Origin: Streptococcus ilei | GTDB taxonomy: Bacteria > Bacillota > Bacilli > Lactobacillales > Streptococcaceae | Length of the DNA stretch: 64,000 nt | Assembly (NCBI RefSeq): GCF_000479335.1 | Contig: NC_022584.1 | Span: 1,178,001 to 1,242,000, forward strand | Direction: 5' to 3' | Shown here: one piece after another, positions 43,868 through 54,452 of the stretch | Numbering within the stretch: the first letter of the stretch is position 1 | Layout: every line of letters starts with the position of its first letter | The notes under the pieces: model-generated | Told to the model about the DNA's origin: nothing | What the model saw: the letters and a program-made list of their open reading frames with translations, nothing else | Database searches by the model: none | Made by a program: the position numbers and the translations under genes

Positions 43868-44347
43868 ATGACTATCTATGATTTCACTGTAATCGCCCAA
43901 GATGGGAGCCCCTTCTCCCTAGAAGCTTATCGAGGCCAAGTACTCCTCATCGTCAATACAGCAACAGGTTGTGGCCTGACCCCTCAATACCAGGGATTGC
44001 AAGAGCTCTATGAGCGCTACCATGACCAAGGATTTGAAATCCTGGACTTTCCATGCAATCAGTTTATGGGCCAAGCGCCGGGAAGCGCAGAAGAAATTAA
44101 TCAATTTTGTAGCCTCCATTATCAAACCAGCTTCCCTCGCTTCGCCAAAATAAAAGTCAATGGGAAAGAAGCCAACCCCCTCTACCAATGGTTAAAAGAA
44201 CAGGCTAGCGGTCCTTTGGGCTCCCGCATTGAATGGAATTTCGCCAAATTCTTGATTAATCGCCAAGGCCAGGTCGTCCACCGCTTCTCTTCAAAAACCT
44301 ATCCTCAAGCAATTGAAGCAAGCCTAAAAGAAGTTCTTTCAGACTAA
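43868..44347 (+). CDS. Glutathione peroxidase family thiol peroxidase
   Basis: 159 residues with the active site NTATGCGLTPQY (Cys35), the FPCNQFMGQ motif (second Cys and Gln) and WNFAKFL (Trp-Asn). With Cys instead of selenocysteine, such enzymes usually work with thioredoxin and reduce lipid or hydrogen peroxides. Divergent from zapA. Confidence 0.92.
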   Translation: MTIYDFTVIAQDGSPFSLEAYRGQVLLIVNTATGCGLTPQYQGLQELYERYHDQGFEILDFPCNQFMGQAPGSAEEINQFCSLHYQTSFPRFAKIKVNGKEANPLYQWLKEQASGPLGSRIEWNFAKFLINRQGQVVHRFSSKTYPQAIEASLKEVLSD

Positions 44348-44402
44348 ACTCGACTGGTCTTTTTCTGGCCTTTCATCTAGCTTTTATGATACAATAAGGA
44401 CT

Positions 44403-45293
44403 ATGGAAACAATTACATTGTCCCCTCAAAATGAGGATATCCAAGCATTTGTTGGTCAGTACCAAGACCATCTGGCACCTTCAAAAAATCCATATATCCG
44501 TTATTTTTTTAAGGCACCTGGTGCAACAATTTCGATTTACACATCAGGAAAAGTTGTCCTACAAGGTAGTCAGGCGACGCGCTATGCAGAGTTCTTCGGT
44601 TACCAACAAGATCCGATAGACCAAGCACAGGCAGGACAAGACTTCCCCTTAATCGGAACAGATGAAGTCGGAAACGGCTCTTACTTTGGAGGGCTTGCTG
44701 TAGTGGCTTCACTGGTCAGCCCGGACCAACATGCCCGCTTAAAAAGTCTAGGAGTTGGGGATTCTAAGACCCTGGATGATCGAAAAATTCGAGCTCTCGC
44801 ACCGATTCTCAAAAAAGAAATCCCACATCAGGCCTTACTGCTGACACCTAAAAAATACAATCAGGTCATCGCCTCTGGCTACAATGCGGTTTCTGTCAAG
44901 GTCGCCCTCCACAATCAGGCTATTTTTTTGCTCTTGCAACAAGGGGCAAAAGCTCAAAAAATTGTGGTCGATGCCTTTACGACCAAGAAAAACTATGATC
45001 GCTATGTTCAGGCAGAAGCGAATCAGGTCCCACAAGTCGTCACCCTAGAAGAGAAGGCCGAAGGAAAATACCTGGCGGTCGCTGTGAGTTCCATTATTGC
45101 TCGTGACCTCTTCCTCCAAAATCTGGAAGACTTGGGTCAAGAACTAGGCTATACCCTTCCTAGTGGGGCTGGTACTCCCTCAGATAAGGTTGCTGCTCAA
45201 CTATTACAGGCCTATGGCATTCAAGCCCTTGACTACAGTGCCAAACTTCACTTTAAAAATACAGAAAAAGCAAAAAAATTGATAGAAAGATAA
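44403..45293 (+). CDS. rnhC: Ribonuclease HIII
   Basis: 296 residues. An N-terminal TBP-like substrate domain (about 1-80) and the RNase H fold with GTDEVGNGSYFGGLAV (D-E pair), GVGDSKTLDD and VVDAF. It removes RNA from RNA-DNA hybrids. It ends three bases before lepB. Confidence 0.95.
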   Translation: METITLSPQNEDIQAFVGQYQDHLAPSKNPYIRYFFKAPGATISIYTSGKVVLQGSQATRYAEFFGYQQDPIDQAQAGQDFPLIGTDEVGNGSYFGGLAVVASLVSPDQHARLKSLGVGDSKTLDDRKIRALAPILKKEIPHQALLLTPKKYNQVIASGYNAVSVKVALHNQAIFLLLQQGAKAQKIVVDAFTTKKNYDRYVQAEANQVPQVVTLEEKAEGKYLAVAVSSIIARDLFLQNLEDLGQELGYTLPSGAGTPSDKVAAQLLQAYGIQALDYSAKLHFKNTEKAKKLIER

Positions 45294-45296
45294 GTT

Positions 45297-45935
45297 ATGA
45301 AACGTTCAAAAAAATCAAATAATCCAGTCCGTTCTTTCCTGAAAGAATGGGCGCTCTTTGGCCTCATTATTGGAGGCATTATTCTCTCGCGTATTTATCT
45401 GTGGACTCCCGTCCGTGTCGATGGCCATTCTATGGATCCAACCTTGGCAGACAGTGAATACCTTCTTGTTATCAATAAACTACCTATCGACCGTTTTGAT
45501 ATCGTAGTCGCTAGTGAAACAGAAAATGGAAAAACCAAAGAAATTGTTAAACGGGTCATTGGACTCCCTGGCGATACAATTGAGTACAAAAACGATGTCC
45601 TCTATATCAACGGCAAAGAAACTGACGAGCCCTACTTGAAAGAATACATTCAAAAATTCAAAGAGGATAAATTACAGTCAACCTATTCTGGAAAAGGGTT
45701 CGAAGAAAATGGAGAACTCTTCCGCCAAATGGCACAGATAGCCGAAGCTTTCACCGTTGATAAAGACGGAAGTGCGACCTTCACGAAAAAGCTCTTGGAT
45801 GATGAGTATCTACTCCTTGGTGATGATCGCATCGTTTCAAAAGACAGTCGCCAGGTTGGGGCTTTCAAGAAGGATCAAATCAAAGGAGAAGCCGTTCTTC
45901 GCCTCTGGCCACTCCTTCCATTCCAGACTTATTAA
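45297..45935 (+). CDS. lepB: Signal peptidase I
   Basis: 212 residues. One N-terminal membrane helix (LFGLIIGGIILSRIYL), catalytic Ser45 in DGHSMDPTL and Lys85 in IVKRVIGLPGD, then GDDRIVSKDSR. It cleaves signal peptides outside the membrane. Translationally coupled to rnhC (three-base gap), as in other streptococci. Confidence 0.95.
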   Translation: MKRSKKSNNPVRSFLKEWALFGLIIGGIILSRIYLWTPVRVDGHSMDPTLADSEYLLVINKLPIDRFDIVVASETENGKTKEIVKRVIGLPGDTIEYKNDVLYINGKETDEPYLKEYIQKFKEDKLQSTYSGKGFEENGELFRQMAQIAEAFTVDKDGSATFTKKLLDDEYLLLGDDRIVSKDSRQVGAFKKDQIKGEAVLRLWPLLPFQTY

Positions 45936-45944
45936 CCCATGATG

Positions 45945-46117
45945 AGAGTGGGACAGAAATCGGTCATTCGTTAGAATTCGATTTCGTCGTCCCACCTCCG
46001 CACAGTTGAGTAGGGCTGTAAAAGCTGATGAAATCAGCGTAGTAGAGCCCACTCAACCACTGCGTCTTGCTCGACAATCCAAAGACAATTGAGAGGCTAG
46101 GATTTTGTCCCAGCCTC
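45945..46117 (+). repeat. Hairpin-ended intergenic repeat, copy 2
   Basis: 173 bases, ends GAGAGTGGGACAGAAA and TTTTGTCCCAGCCTC. The inner hairpin has GTTGAGTAGGGCT and AGAGCCCACTCAAC. It lies between lepB and recD2 and may terminate the rnhC-lepB message. Confidence 0.8.
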
Positions 46118-46176
46118 TTTCAATATCTTCGTGAGAGATAACCTCTCTCTGATTACTACTTAAAAGGAAACTCTGC

Positions 46177-48612
46177 ATGGAATACTATTTCTCAGGAACC
46201 ATTGAGCGGGTCATTTTTGAAAATCAAAGTAGTTTTTTCCGTATCTTATTGTTGGATATCAACGATACAGATGCAGAGGACTATGATGACTTTGAAATTA
46301 TCGTCACTGGAACAATGGCGGATATCGTCGAAGGAGAAGATTATACCTTCTGGGGAGAACTGGTCCATCATCCGAAATATGGCCAACAGTTGCAAATGAA
46401 TCGCTATGAACGAGCCAAACCCACTAGCAAAGGCTTGGTGAAATACTTTTCTAGCGACCATTTTAAAGGGATCGGACTCAAAACGGCCCAAAAGATCGTC
46501 GATCTCTATGGTGAGGATACCATTGATAAAATTCTGCAAGCACCTGAAAAGCTAGCCTCCATCTCCGGACTTTCTAAAAAGAATCGCGAGGCCTTTGTCG
46601 AAAAACTACAGCTCAACTATGGTACGGAACGGGTCCTCGCCCAACTTGCTAACTATGGCATCCCTAATAAACTAGCCTTCCAAATCCAAGATTTCTACAA
46701 GGAAGAAACCTTGCAAATCGTCGAATCGGCTCCTTATCAACTGGTCGAAGATATTCAAGGCATGGGCTTTAAAATTGCTGACCAATTAGCAGAAGAATTA
46801 GGGATTGCCAGTGATGCACCTGAACGCTTTCGAGCTGGACTGGTTCATAGTCTTTTAACCCTCTCCTTAGAAACAGGGGACACCTACGTTGAAGCCAAAG
46901 AATTGCTCCAAGCCACCATCCAACTCTTAGAAGCATCTCGTCCAGTCGAGCTCGATCCAGCCAGCGTCGCCCAAGAATTGGCCAGTCTCATCGAAGAAGA
47001 CAAGGTGCAAAATATTGACACCAAGATCTTCAACAACAGCCTCTTCTTTGCGGAAGAAGGGATCCGAAGCCATATCGGTCGCCTGCTAGAAAAAGGAAAG
47101 CAAGAATCTTTCGACCCAGAAAAAATCGAACAAACGATTGATGACATTGAAGATGAACTCCACATTCACTACGACCCCATCCAACGGAAGGCTATCCAAG
47201 AAGCCATCCAGCAAAAAGTCTTTGTCCTTACAGGTGGACCAGGAACGGGGAAAACAACTGTTATCAATGGGATCATCGGGACCTATGCCCGCCTGCACCA
47301 ATTAGACCTTCGCAAGAAATCTCAATTACCAATCCTCTTAGCTGCTCCAACTGGTCGAGCAGCCCGTCGAATGAGTGAACTGACGGGCCTTCCGAGCGCC
47401 ACCATTCATCGTCACTTAGGAATGACGGGAGACGACGACACGAGTCACTTGGACGATTATCTTGATGCGGATTTTATCATTGTCGATGAATTTTCTATGG
47501 TGGATACTTGGCTGGCCAATCAGCTTCTCAGCAATATCTCTTCCAATACCAAACTCTTAATTGTTGGTGATGCTGATCAGCTTCCTTCTGTGAGTCCTGG
47601 ACAAGTCTTGTCCGATCTCCTACAGATTCCCAGCATCCCTCAAGTCAAACTGGAACATATCTTCCGTCAAAGTGAGGATTCGACCATCGTCACTCTAGCC
47701 AGTCAGATTCGCAAAGGCCAACTGCCTCCTGATTTCACAGAGAAAAAACCTGATCGTTCCTACTTTGAAGCGCCAAGTGAGCTCATCGCTCCCATGATTG
47801 AAAAAATCACCAGCGCTGCCCTTCGCAACGGTATTCCGGCTCGAGACATCCAGGTCCTCGCTCCGATGTATCGAGGTTCTGCAGGCATTGACCAGATTAA
47901 CAGTCTCATGCAAGAGCTTCTCAATCCATTAGAAACGGATGCTCTATTCTTTCAAGCACTGGACTGCCAGTATCGAAATGGTGACAAGGTCATCCACCTG
48001 GTCAATGATGCCGAAAGCAATGTCTTTAACGGTGATATTGGCTACATCACCGACCTCTTGCCAGCTAAGTATACCGAATCCAAGCAAGATGAACTCACCA
48101 TCCAATTTGATGGCAATGAATTGGTCTACCCCCGCAATGAATGGTACAAGATTCGTTTAGCCTATGCCATGAGTATCCATAAGTCTCAAGGGAGTGAATT
48201 CCCTGTTGTCATCCTTCCCTTGACCAATCAGAGTCGGCGCATGCTCCAACGTAATCTGATCTACACAGCCATCACCCGCTCCAAAAGCAAGCTCATTCTC
48301 CTAGGAGAATACACTGCATTTAACTTTGCGACAAAGAATACTGGAACTGCTCGCAAAACCTATCTGATTGAGCGTTTTTCGGATGGAACCCCTCAAGGTA
48401 GAGACTCTGCCTCACAGAGCCCTGTCCACCTGGAAGAGCCCATAAAAAAAACAGAGCCCCAAAGGGAGCCCCTCTCAGTTGAAAACCACTCTGACTCACC
48501 TGCTTCCCCAGCCTCTCAACAAGGCTATCGATTAACAGAGGACAACTACTTAAGCATTAATCCCATGATTGGCCTCACAGAGGAAGAAATTCAAGAATTC
48601 TTCAAAAACTAG
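46177..48612 (+). CDS. recD2: RecD2 ATP-dependent DNA helicase
   Basis: 811 residues. An N-terminal OB-like part and helix-hairpin-helix segments (about 90-215), then superfamily 1B helicase motifs: Walker A LTGGPGTGKTT (about 351-361), AAPTGRAARRMSE, DEFSMVD, GDADQLPSVSPG and the SIHKSQGSEFPVVI end motif. RecD2 unwinds 5'-3' without RecBC and helps repair stalled forks. The last 80 residues are polar and probably disordered. Confidence 0.93.
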   Translation: MEYYFSGTIERVIFENQSSFFRILLLDINDTDAEDYDDFEIIVTGTMADIVEGEDYTFWGELVHHPKYGQQLQMNRYERAKPTSKGLVKYFSSDHFKGIGLKTAQKIVDLYGEDTIDKILQAPEKLASISGLSKKNREAFVEKLQLNYGTERVLAQLANYGIPNKLAFQIQDFYKEETLQIVESAPYQLVEDIQGMGFKIADQLAEELGIASDAPERFRAGLVHSLLTLSLETGDTYVEAKELLQATIQLLEASRPVELDPASVAQELASLIEEDKVQNIDTKIFNNSLFFAEEGIRSHIGRLLEKGKQESFDPEKIEQTIDDIEDELHIHYDPIQRKAIQEAIQQKVFVLTGGPGTGKTTVINGIIGTYARLHQLDLRKKSQLPILLAAPTGRAARRMSELTGLPSATIHRHLGMTGDDDTSHLDDYLDADFIIVDEFSMVDTWLANQLLSNISSNTKLLIVGDADQLPSVSPGQVLSDLLQIPSIPQVKLEHIFRQSEDSTIVTLASQIRKGQLPPDFTEKKPDRSYFEAPSELIAPMIEKITSAALRNGIPARDIQVLAPMYRGSAGIDQINSLMQELLNPLETDALFFQALDCQYRNGDKVIHLVNDAESNVFNGDIGYITDLLPAKYTESKQDELTIQFDGNELVYPRNEWYKIRLAYAMSIHKSQGSEFPVVILPLTNQSRRMLQRNLIYTAITRSKSKLILLGEYTAFNFATKNTGTARKTYLIERFSDGTPQGRDSASQSPVHLEEPIKKTEPQREPLSVENHSDSPASPASQQGYRLTEDNYLSINPMIGLTEEEIQEFFKN

Positions 48613-48621
48613 CTAAAAATT

Positions 48622-48656
48622 CCCCGTAGGTCAAGTATACCTACGGGGTTTCTTCT
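48622..48656 (+). terminator. recD2 terminator overlapping the dinB stop
   Basis: CCCCGTAGG and CCTACGGGG arms followed by TTTCTTC. The right arm includes the TAG stop and last codon of dinB, which converges, so the two gene ends share this hairpin. Confidence 0.75.
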
Positions 48657-49753
48657 ATTAGAGATCCTTCATGGGTTTCCCGAGACTCGGAAGAAAAATT
48701 AGTGAGGGTCACCCCTAAAAGGCGAATACCTGAGGAGTTACTTTCTAGGCTCTGGTAGAGCTCCTGGGCCAGTCTCTGAATGACTTTAGGGTCTCTGGTT
48801 GCTTCCTCTAAACTTCGTCTCTTGGTCAAGGTCGTAAAATCGGCATAACGAATCTTGAGCACCAAGGTCTTACCAATTTTCTGATGCTTGGCCAAACTGT
48901 TCGCTACCTTTTCAGATAGGTTGGCTAATTCTTTTAGCACATCATCCTCGGCCACCAGCAATTTTCGGTAGGTGCGTTCCTTCCCAATGGACTTGCGAAT
49001 ACGATTGCTCTTGACAGGACTGTTATGGATCCCCCGAGCCTTTCGATAAAGATCAAAACCAAAGCGACCGAAGTGATCGATGAGAGTCATTTCCGGCACT
49101 TCTAAGAGATCTGCACCTGTATAAATTCCCAAATCATGAAGCCGCTCCACTGTCCGTTTTCCCACACCATGAAACTTAGCTACATCTAGCTGACTTAAAA
49201 AATCTTGAGCTTGCTCGGGTAAAATAACGGTTAGTCCTCGAGGCTTCTGGTAATCACTGGCAATTTTTGCAAGAAACTTATTGTAGGAAACTCCGGCAGA
49301 AGCAGTCAAATGCAATTCATTCCAAATATCATGCTGAATCAAGCGAGCTACCTTGACAGCAGACTGAAGACCAAGCTTATTGTTGGTCACATCCAGATAG
49401 GCTTCATCAATGCTCATGGGCTCAATCAGATCGGTGTAGCGTTTAAATATTTCTCTGACTTGGAGACCAACAGCCTGGTACTTCTCGTAGTTGCCAGGGA
49501 TGAACACTGCCTGAGGACACCGTTCATAGGCCTCTTTGGAACTCATAGCCGAATGGACCCCGTATTTTCTGGCTTCGTAATTGCAAGTCGATACCACTCC
49601 TCTTCCACCAGACAAACGGGGATCATGACCAATGATGACAGGCTTTCCCTTCAATTCTGGATGGTCGCGCTCTTCAACGGACGCAAAAAAGGCATCCATA
49701 TCGATATGAATGATCTTACGACTCGTATCATTTACTAAAGGAAATATGAGCAT
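48641..49753 (-). CDS. dinB: DNA polymerase IV
   Basis: About 370 residues from ATG 49753 after GAGGAGG. Y-family polymerase: [15 protein letters not shown], the [10 protein letters not shown] metal motif, [13 protein letters not shown] and the little-finger domain. It performs error-prone bypass synthesis. Divergent from pflB, the order seen in other streptococci. Confidence 0.93.
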   Translation of the reverse strand: MLIFPLVNDTSRKIIHIDMDAFFASVEERDHPELKGKPVIIGHDPRLSGGRGVVSTCNYEARKYGVHSAMSSKEAYERCPQAVFIPGNYEKYQAVGLQVREIFKRYTDLIEPMSIDEAYLDVTNNKLGLQSAVKVARLIQHDIWNELHLTASAGVSYNKFLAKIASDYQKPRGLTVILPEQAQDFLSQLDVAKFHGVGKRTVERLHDLGIYTGADLLEVPEMTLIDHFGRFGFDLYRKARGIHNSPVKSNRIRKSIGKERTYRKLLVAEDDVLKELANLSEKVANSLAKHQKIGKTLVLKIRYADFTTLTKRRSLEEATRDPKVIQRLAQELYQSLESNSSGIRLLGVTLTNFSSESRETHEGSLIEETP

Positions 49754-49897
49754 GGGCAACCTCCTCTTTCATTATATCCCTATCACCGATTTTTTCCTAC
49801 TAATTTTCACTTTCCTCAAGACAAAAATATAATACAGTTTATTCATCTGTGCTGTTCTGTATTATAAAAGAATCCAAAATCTTTTTGCTATTCCCTT

Positions 49898-49925
49898 TGT
49901 GAAACCGATTTCTATGTGGTATACT
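49898..49925 (+). promoter_or_regulatory. pflB promoter with cre-like site
   Basis: TTGTGA (49898-49903), spacer 16, TATACT (49920-49925). TGAAACCGATTTCT at 49900-49913 matches cre except for the last base and overlaps the -35. AGAGGA lies before the ATG. Confidence 0.55.
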
Positions 49926-49978
49926 ACTATTGTAAGTGCAACAGATTTGTTGCTAGAAAGATATAAGAGGATTTAAAC

Positions 49979-52294
49979 ATGGTTGTTAAAACAGTTGTTG
50001 AAGCACAAGACATTTTTGACAAAGCCTGGGAAGGCTTCCAAGGGGAAGACTGGAAAGAAAGAGCCAGCGTCTCACGCTTTGTACAAGCTAACTACACTCC
50101 TTATGATGGAGACGAAAGCTTCCTAGCTGGACCAACTGAACGTTCTCTTCACATCAAGAAGATTGTTGAAGAAACAAAAGCACACTACGAAGAAACTCGT
50201 TTCCCATACGATACTCGTCCAACTTCTATCGCTGATATCGCAGCTGGATACATCGACAAAGAAAACGAAGTGATCTTCGGTATCCAAAACGATGAATTGT
50301 TCAAATTGAACTTCATGCCTCGTGGTGGTATCCGTATGGCGGAAACTACTTTGAAAGAAAATGGATATGAGCCAGATCCAGCTGTGCATGAAATCTTCAC
50401 TAAATATGTAACAACAGTTAACGACGGTATCTTCCGTGCTTATACTACAAACATCCGTCGTGCACGTCACGCTCACACAGTAACTGGTCTTCCAGATGCA
50501 TACTCACGTGGACGTATCATCGGGGTTTATGCTCGTTTGGCCCTTTACGGAGCTGACTACTTGATGGCTGAAAAAGCAAACGACTGGAATGCGATCACTG
50601 AAATCGATGAAGAATCAATCCGTCTTCGTGAAGAAGTAAACCTTCAATACCAAGCACTTCAAGAAGTTGTTAAATTGGGTGACCTTTATGGTGTAGACGT
50701 ACGTCGTCCTGCCTTCGATACAAAAGAAGCAATCCAATGGACAAACATCGCCTTCATGGCTGTCTGCCGTGTGATCAACGGTGCTGCTACTTCTCTTGGA
50801 CGTGTGCCAATCGTTTTGGACATCTACGCTGAACGTGACTTGGCTCGTGGTACTTACACTGAGTCTGAAATCCAAGAATTCGTTGATGATTTCGTTATGA
50901 AATTGCGTACTGTTAAATTTGCTCGTACAAAAGCTTACGACCAATTGTACTCAGGTGACCCAACCTTCATCACAACTTCTATGGCTGGTATGGGTAACGA
51001 CGGACGTCACCGTGTTACGAAGATGGACTTCCGTTTCTTGAACACTTTGGACAACATCGGTAACTCTCCAGAACCAAACTTGACAGTTCTTTGGACTGAC
51101 AAATTGCCATACAGCTTCCGTCGCTACTGTATGCATATGAGCCACAAACACTCTTCTATCCAATACGAAGGTGTAACTACTATGGCTAAAGACGGATACG
51201 GTGAAATGAGCTGTATCTCATGTTGTGTATCTCCACTTGACCCAGAAAATGAAGAACAACGCCACAACATCCAGTACTTCGGTGCTCGTGTAAACGTGCT
51301 TAAAGCTCTTCTTACTGGTTTGAACGGTGGTTACGACGACGTTCATAAAGACTACAAAGTATTTGACATCGATCCTATCCGTGACGAAGTTCTTGAATTC
51401 GAATCTGTTAAAGCAAACTTCGAAAAATCACTTGACTGGTTGACTGACACTTACGTAGATGCTTTGAACATCATCCACTACATGACTGATAAGTACAACT
51501 ACGAAGCTGTTCAAATGGCCTTCTTGCCAACTCACCAACGCGCAAACATGGGATTCGGTATCTGTGGATTCGCTAACACTGTTGATACTTTGTCAGCAAT
51601 CAAATACGCTACTGTTAAACCAATCCGTGACGAAGATGGCTACATCTACGATTACGAAACAATCGGTGAATACCCACGTTGGGGTGAAGATGACCCACGT
51701 TCTAACGAATTGGCAGAATGGTTGATCGAAGCTTACACTACTCGTCTTCGCAGCCACAAACTTTACAAGAACGCTGAAGCTACAGTTTCACTTTTGACTA
51801 TCACTTCTAACGTTGCTTACTCTAAACAAACTGGTAACTCACCAGTCCACAAAGGGGTATTCCTCAACGAAGATGGTTCTGTGAACACAAGCAAATTAGA
51901 ATTCTTCTCACCAGGTGCTAACCCATCTAACAAAGCGAAAGGTGGATGGTTGCAAAACTTGAACTCACTTGCTAGCCTTGACTTTGGTTACGCAGCTGAC
52001 GGTATCTCATTGACAACTCAAGTATCACCACGTGCTCTTGGTAAAACTCGTGACGAACAAGTAGACAACTTGGTAACTATCCTTGATGGATACTTCGAAA
52101 ACGGTGGACAACACGTTAACTTGAACGTTATGGACTTGTCAGACGTTTACGAAAAGATCATGAGCGGTGAAGATGTTATCGTTCGTATCTCTGGATACTG
52201 TGTAAACACTAAATACCTCACTCCAGAACAAAAAACTGAATTGACACAACGTGTCTTCCACGAAGTTCTTTCTATGGATGATGCATTGAGCTAA
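49979..52294 (+). CDS. pflB: Formate C-acetyltransferase (pyruvate formate-lyase)
   Basis: 771 residues. Adjacent catalytic Cys in [16 protein letters not shown] and the glycyl-radical site [10 protein letters not shown] near the C-terminus. It converts pyruvate and CoA to acetyl-CoA and formate under anaerobic, low-sugar conditions and needs an activating enzyme not in this window. The codons are those of a very highly expressed gene. The YCV after the radical Gly differs slightly from the common YAV. Confidence 0.96.
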   Translation: MVVKTVVEAQDIFDKAWEGFQGEDWKERASVSRFVQANYTPYDGDESFLAGPTERSLHIKKIVEETKAHYEETRFPYDTRPTSIADIAAGYIDKENEVIFGIQNDELFKLNFMPRGGIRMAETTLKENGYEPDPAVHEIFTKYVTTVNDGIFRAYTTNIRRARHAHTVTGLPDAYSRGRIIGVYARLALYGADYLMAEKANDWNAITEIDEESIRLREEVNLQYQALQEVVKLGDLYGVDVRRPAFDTKEAIQWTNIAFMAVCRVINGAATSLGRVPIVLDIYAERDLARGTYTESEIQEFVDDFVMKLRTVKFARTKAYDQLYSGDPTFITTSMAGMGNDGRHRVTKMDFRFLNTLDNIGNSPEPNLTVLWTDKLPYSFRRYCMHMSHKHSSIQYEGVTTMAKDGYGEMSCISCCVSPLDPENEEQRHNIQYFGARVNVLKALLTGLNGGYDDVHKDYKVFDIDPIRDEVLEFESVKANFEKSLDWLTDTYVDALNIIHYMTDKYNYEAVQMAFLPTHQRANMGFGICGFANTVDTLSAIKYATVKPIRDEDGYIYDYETIGEYPRWGEDDPRSNELAEWLIEAYTTRLRSHKLYKNAEATVSLLTITSNVAYSKQTGNSPVHKGVFLNEDGSVNTSKLEFFSPGANPSNKAKGGWLQNLNSLASLDFGYAADGISLTTQVSPRALGKTRDEQVDNLVTILDGYFENGGQHVNLNVMDLSDVYEKIMSGEDVIVRISGYCVNTKYLTPEQKTELTQRVFHEVLSMDDALS

Positions 52295-52313
52295 GATTCA
52301 AATAGATTTTTCA

Positions 52314-52339
52314 AACCAGTCGGAAACGGCTGGTTTTTT
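52314..52339 (+). terminator. pflB terminator
   Basis: AACCAGTCG and CGGCTGGTT arms (one wobble), loop GAAA, then TTTTCTTG. Confidence 0.88.
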
Positions 52340-52434
52340 CTTGTCCTGTCTTGACTAAATCCGTGGTAACACTAGTACAAATCAGTGAAATTTTGATATA
52401 ATGGAAGCAATCTATTAACAGAACAGGAAGAACA

Positions 52435-53193
52435 ATGGAAGCGTCTAAAGATATGGACCGCGTGATTGATGTCCTCATGTTGGCAGGAACCCTCCTTTTA
52501 GAGAGTGGTTCTGAAATCCATCGAGTGGAGGATACCATGATCCGGATTGCTCATTCTCAAGGAATCGATGATTGCAATGCCTTAGCGATGCCAGTCGCTA
52601 TTTTCTTTTCAATCGAAAATGCCAATATCACGCGGATGAAGCGGATCCTGCGGACCAATTACAATATCGAGAAGGTCTGTGATGTCAATCAGATTTCTCG
52701 CCAATTAGTCTCTGGGCACATCAATCTCGAAGAAGCCTACCAAGCCTTGAGCCAATTGAAACAGAAAGCAGTCCCTTATACCAATCTGCAGTTAACCATC
52801 GCGGCTACTCTTAGTGCCCCTTTTTTCTCTATTATGTTTGGCGGGAATTTTTATGATGCGATTGGAGCAGGTATTGCGACCGTCTTTGCCTTTGCTTTCT
52901 CTCTAGTAGTTGAGAAATACGTGCGCATCCCTTTTGCCACTGCTTTTGCAGCAGCCTTTGTCTTTGGCTTTTTGGCCCATATTTGGTCTCAATATAGTGG
53001 TTTTCCTTCCAATACTGATCTCATTATTGCCGGTTGTGTCATGCCTTTCGTTCCTGGGATTGCCATGACCAATGCCGTCAGGGATCTGATGAACAACCAC
53101 CTCAACTCTGGGATGAGTAAACTCTTTGAGACCCTGCTCATTACTCTTGCCCTTGGTGCCGGAACGACCGTCGCTCTTGTCCTTATGAAATAG
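52435..53193 (+). CDS. ThrE-type exporter, N-terminal subunit (YjjP-like)
   Basis: 252 residues. A soluble N-terminal region with AGTLLLESGSEIHRVEDTM and NALAMPVAIFFSI, then about five hydrophobic helices (LTIAATLSAPFFSIMFGGNF to LGAGTTVALVLM). This is the N-terminal part of threonine/serine exporter ThrE, here a separate gene. The C-terminal part follows after four bases. Related two-subunit exporters move threonine, serine or succinate. Confidence 0.85.
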   Translation: MEASKDMDRVIDVLMLAGTLLLESGSEIHRVEDTMIRIAHSQGIDDCNALAMPVAIFFSIENANITRMKRILRTNYNIEKVCDVNQISRQLVSGHINLEEAYQALSQLKQKAVPYTNLQLTIAATLSAPFFSIMFGGNFYDAIGAGIATVFAFAFSLVVEKYVRIPFATAFAAAFVFGFLAHIWSQYSGFPSNTDLIIAGCVMPFVPGIAMTNAVRDLMNNHLNSGMSKLFETLLITLALGAGTTVALVLMK

Positions 53194-53197
53194 AATC

Positions 53198-53665
53198 ATG
53201 AATCTAATCGAATTTTTAATCCAAGCGGTGGCTAGTTTGATTGCCATCATCACTTTTTTAATCGTCCTCAACGTGCAACGCTCGATGTTAGTCCCTGGAG
53301 GAGTTCTAGGAATGGCTATCTGGTTGCTCTACTATATCTTGAAAGGACCTACCAATGTTATTGTCGCGACGTTTATTGCAGCGATTGTGGGTTCTTGTAT
53401 CAGTCAAATTTTAAGTATTATCTATAAGACACCTGTCGTTGTCTTTATGCTGGCTATTCTTGCTCCCTTGGTTCCTGGATATATTTCCTATCGGACCACC
53501 TCCTTCTTTGTTAGCGGCCAATATCGGCAAGCCATGACCAGCGTAACCTTGGTGGTTATTCTAGCCTTGGTCATCTCTATCGGGATGGCTAGCGGGTCTG
53601 TCGTCTTGAAACTCTACCATTCTTATCAACGCCATCAAAAAAGAAAAATGACCAATGCCAACTAG
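53198..53665 (+). CDS. ThrE-type exporter, C-terminal subunit (YjjB-like)
   Basis: 155 residues with four or five hydrophobic helices, including VQRSMLVPGGVLGMAIWLLYY and MLAILAPLVPGYISYRTTSF. It matches the second half of ThrE and must work with the preceding gene. It has no recognisable ribosome site of its own beyond the overlap zone, so coupling is likely. Confidence 0.85.
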   Translation: MNLIEFLIQAVASLIAIITFLIVLNVQRSMLVPGGVLGMAIWLLYYILKGPTNVIVATFIAAIVGSCISQILSIIYKTPVVVFMLAILAPLVPGYISYRTTSFFVSGQYRQAMTSVTLVVILALVISIGMASGSVVLKLYHSYQRHQKRKMTNAN

Positions 53666-53677
53666 CATTGGTTTTTC
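53651..53677 (+). terminator. Terminator of the exporter genes
   Basis: ACCAATGC and GCATTGGT arms followed by TTTTC. The left arm overlaps the last codons of the gene. Confidence 0.8.
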
Positions 53678-53768
53678 AAAACTTATCTATGTAATCGCTT
53701 GCATTTTTATTTAAAAGGAGTACAATGATAGTGAAAAAACAAATCCTTTAAAGTATGCGAGGTGCTGT

Positions 53769-54002
53769 ATGATGCTAAACAAGTATATCAAGTATCTTCC
53801 TTGGATGATCCTAGGAGCCCTCCCCTCCTATCAATCAGCGACTATCTATGCCCGTAATTCATTTGACTTGTTCTATCTGACCTTGAACTTTCTGATTGTA
53901 TACATCGCTTTAATCGTCTTCTACGAAAATGTTCTAAGAGACAAATGCAAAGAACTCTTCATACGGGTTATGAGTAACCCTAAGAAAGATAAGCAAGCAT
54001 AA
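53769..54002 (+). CDS. Small two-helix membrane protein, unknown
   Basis: 77 residues (or 76 from the second ATG). Two hydrophobic stretches (YLPWMILGALP and FYLTLNFLIVYIALIVFY) and a basic tail (NPKKDKQA). A TATGCG-AGGTGCTGT leader gives only a weak ribosome site. I do not recognise a family. It stands alone between a terminator and a repeat; being intact and with streptococcal codons it may be real. Confidence 0.55.
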   Translation: MMLNKYIKYLPWMILGALPSYQSATIYARNSFDLFYLTLNFLIVYIALIVFYENVLRDKCKELFIRVMSNPKKDKQA

Positions 54003-54013
54003 GAGTTGAAGTG

Positions 54014-54290
54014 AGTGGGACAGAAATCGGTAATTCGTTAGAATTCGATTTCGTTGTCCCACCTCCGCACAGCTTCAACAGTCTGGGAGACTGTTGAAGG
54101 TTGCAGATAAAGGAAACATAGTTTCCGTCAACATAGGGCATCTTTGAAGCTTAAAAAGCGAACAAAGACTTAGGATACTTGATTCGCAAGTTCTATCCGC
54201 CACCTCAAAGCAGTGCTTTGAGCACTCGACCACTGCGTCTTGCTCGACAATCCAAAGACAATTGAGAGGCTAGGACTTTTGTCCCAGCCT
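54014..54290 (+). repeat. Hairpin-ended intergenic repeat, copy 3 with a different core
   Basis: The ends are the same as in copies 1 and 2 (GAGTGGGACAGAAATCGG and GACTTTTGTCCCAGCC, plus about 50 bases inside each), but the central hairpin is replaced by about 170 bases. The new core contains CTTCAACAGTC/GACTGTTGAAG and CTCAAAGCA/TGCTTTGAG hairpins. No coding frame is present. Confidence 0.75.
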
Positions 54291-54452
54291 TTTTTGTTTT
54301 TCGTCCTCTTTTTTTCAAAAAATCCCCTTGCCCAACTCGGTCCTAAGAATGATTTCCAGACTGTTCTGGCTTTTTCAAGGGAGTTTTGCTCTCAAATATG
54401 GTAAAATAGTAACGAAATATACTAGTAGATATCAAATTAAAAGAGGTTATTT
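54291..54452 (+). promoter_or_regulatory. mvaS upstream region
   Basis: TTTTGC...TAAAAT ahead of AAAAGAGG forms a plausible but imperfect promoter at about 54378-54406. Nothing else is seen. Confidence 0.35.
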
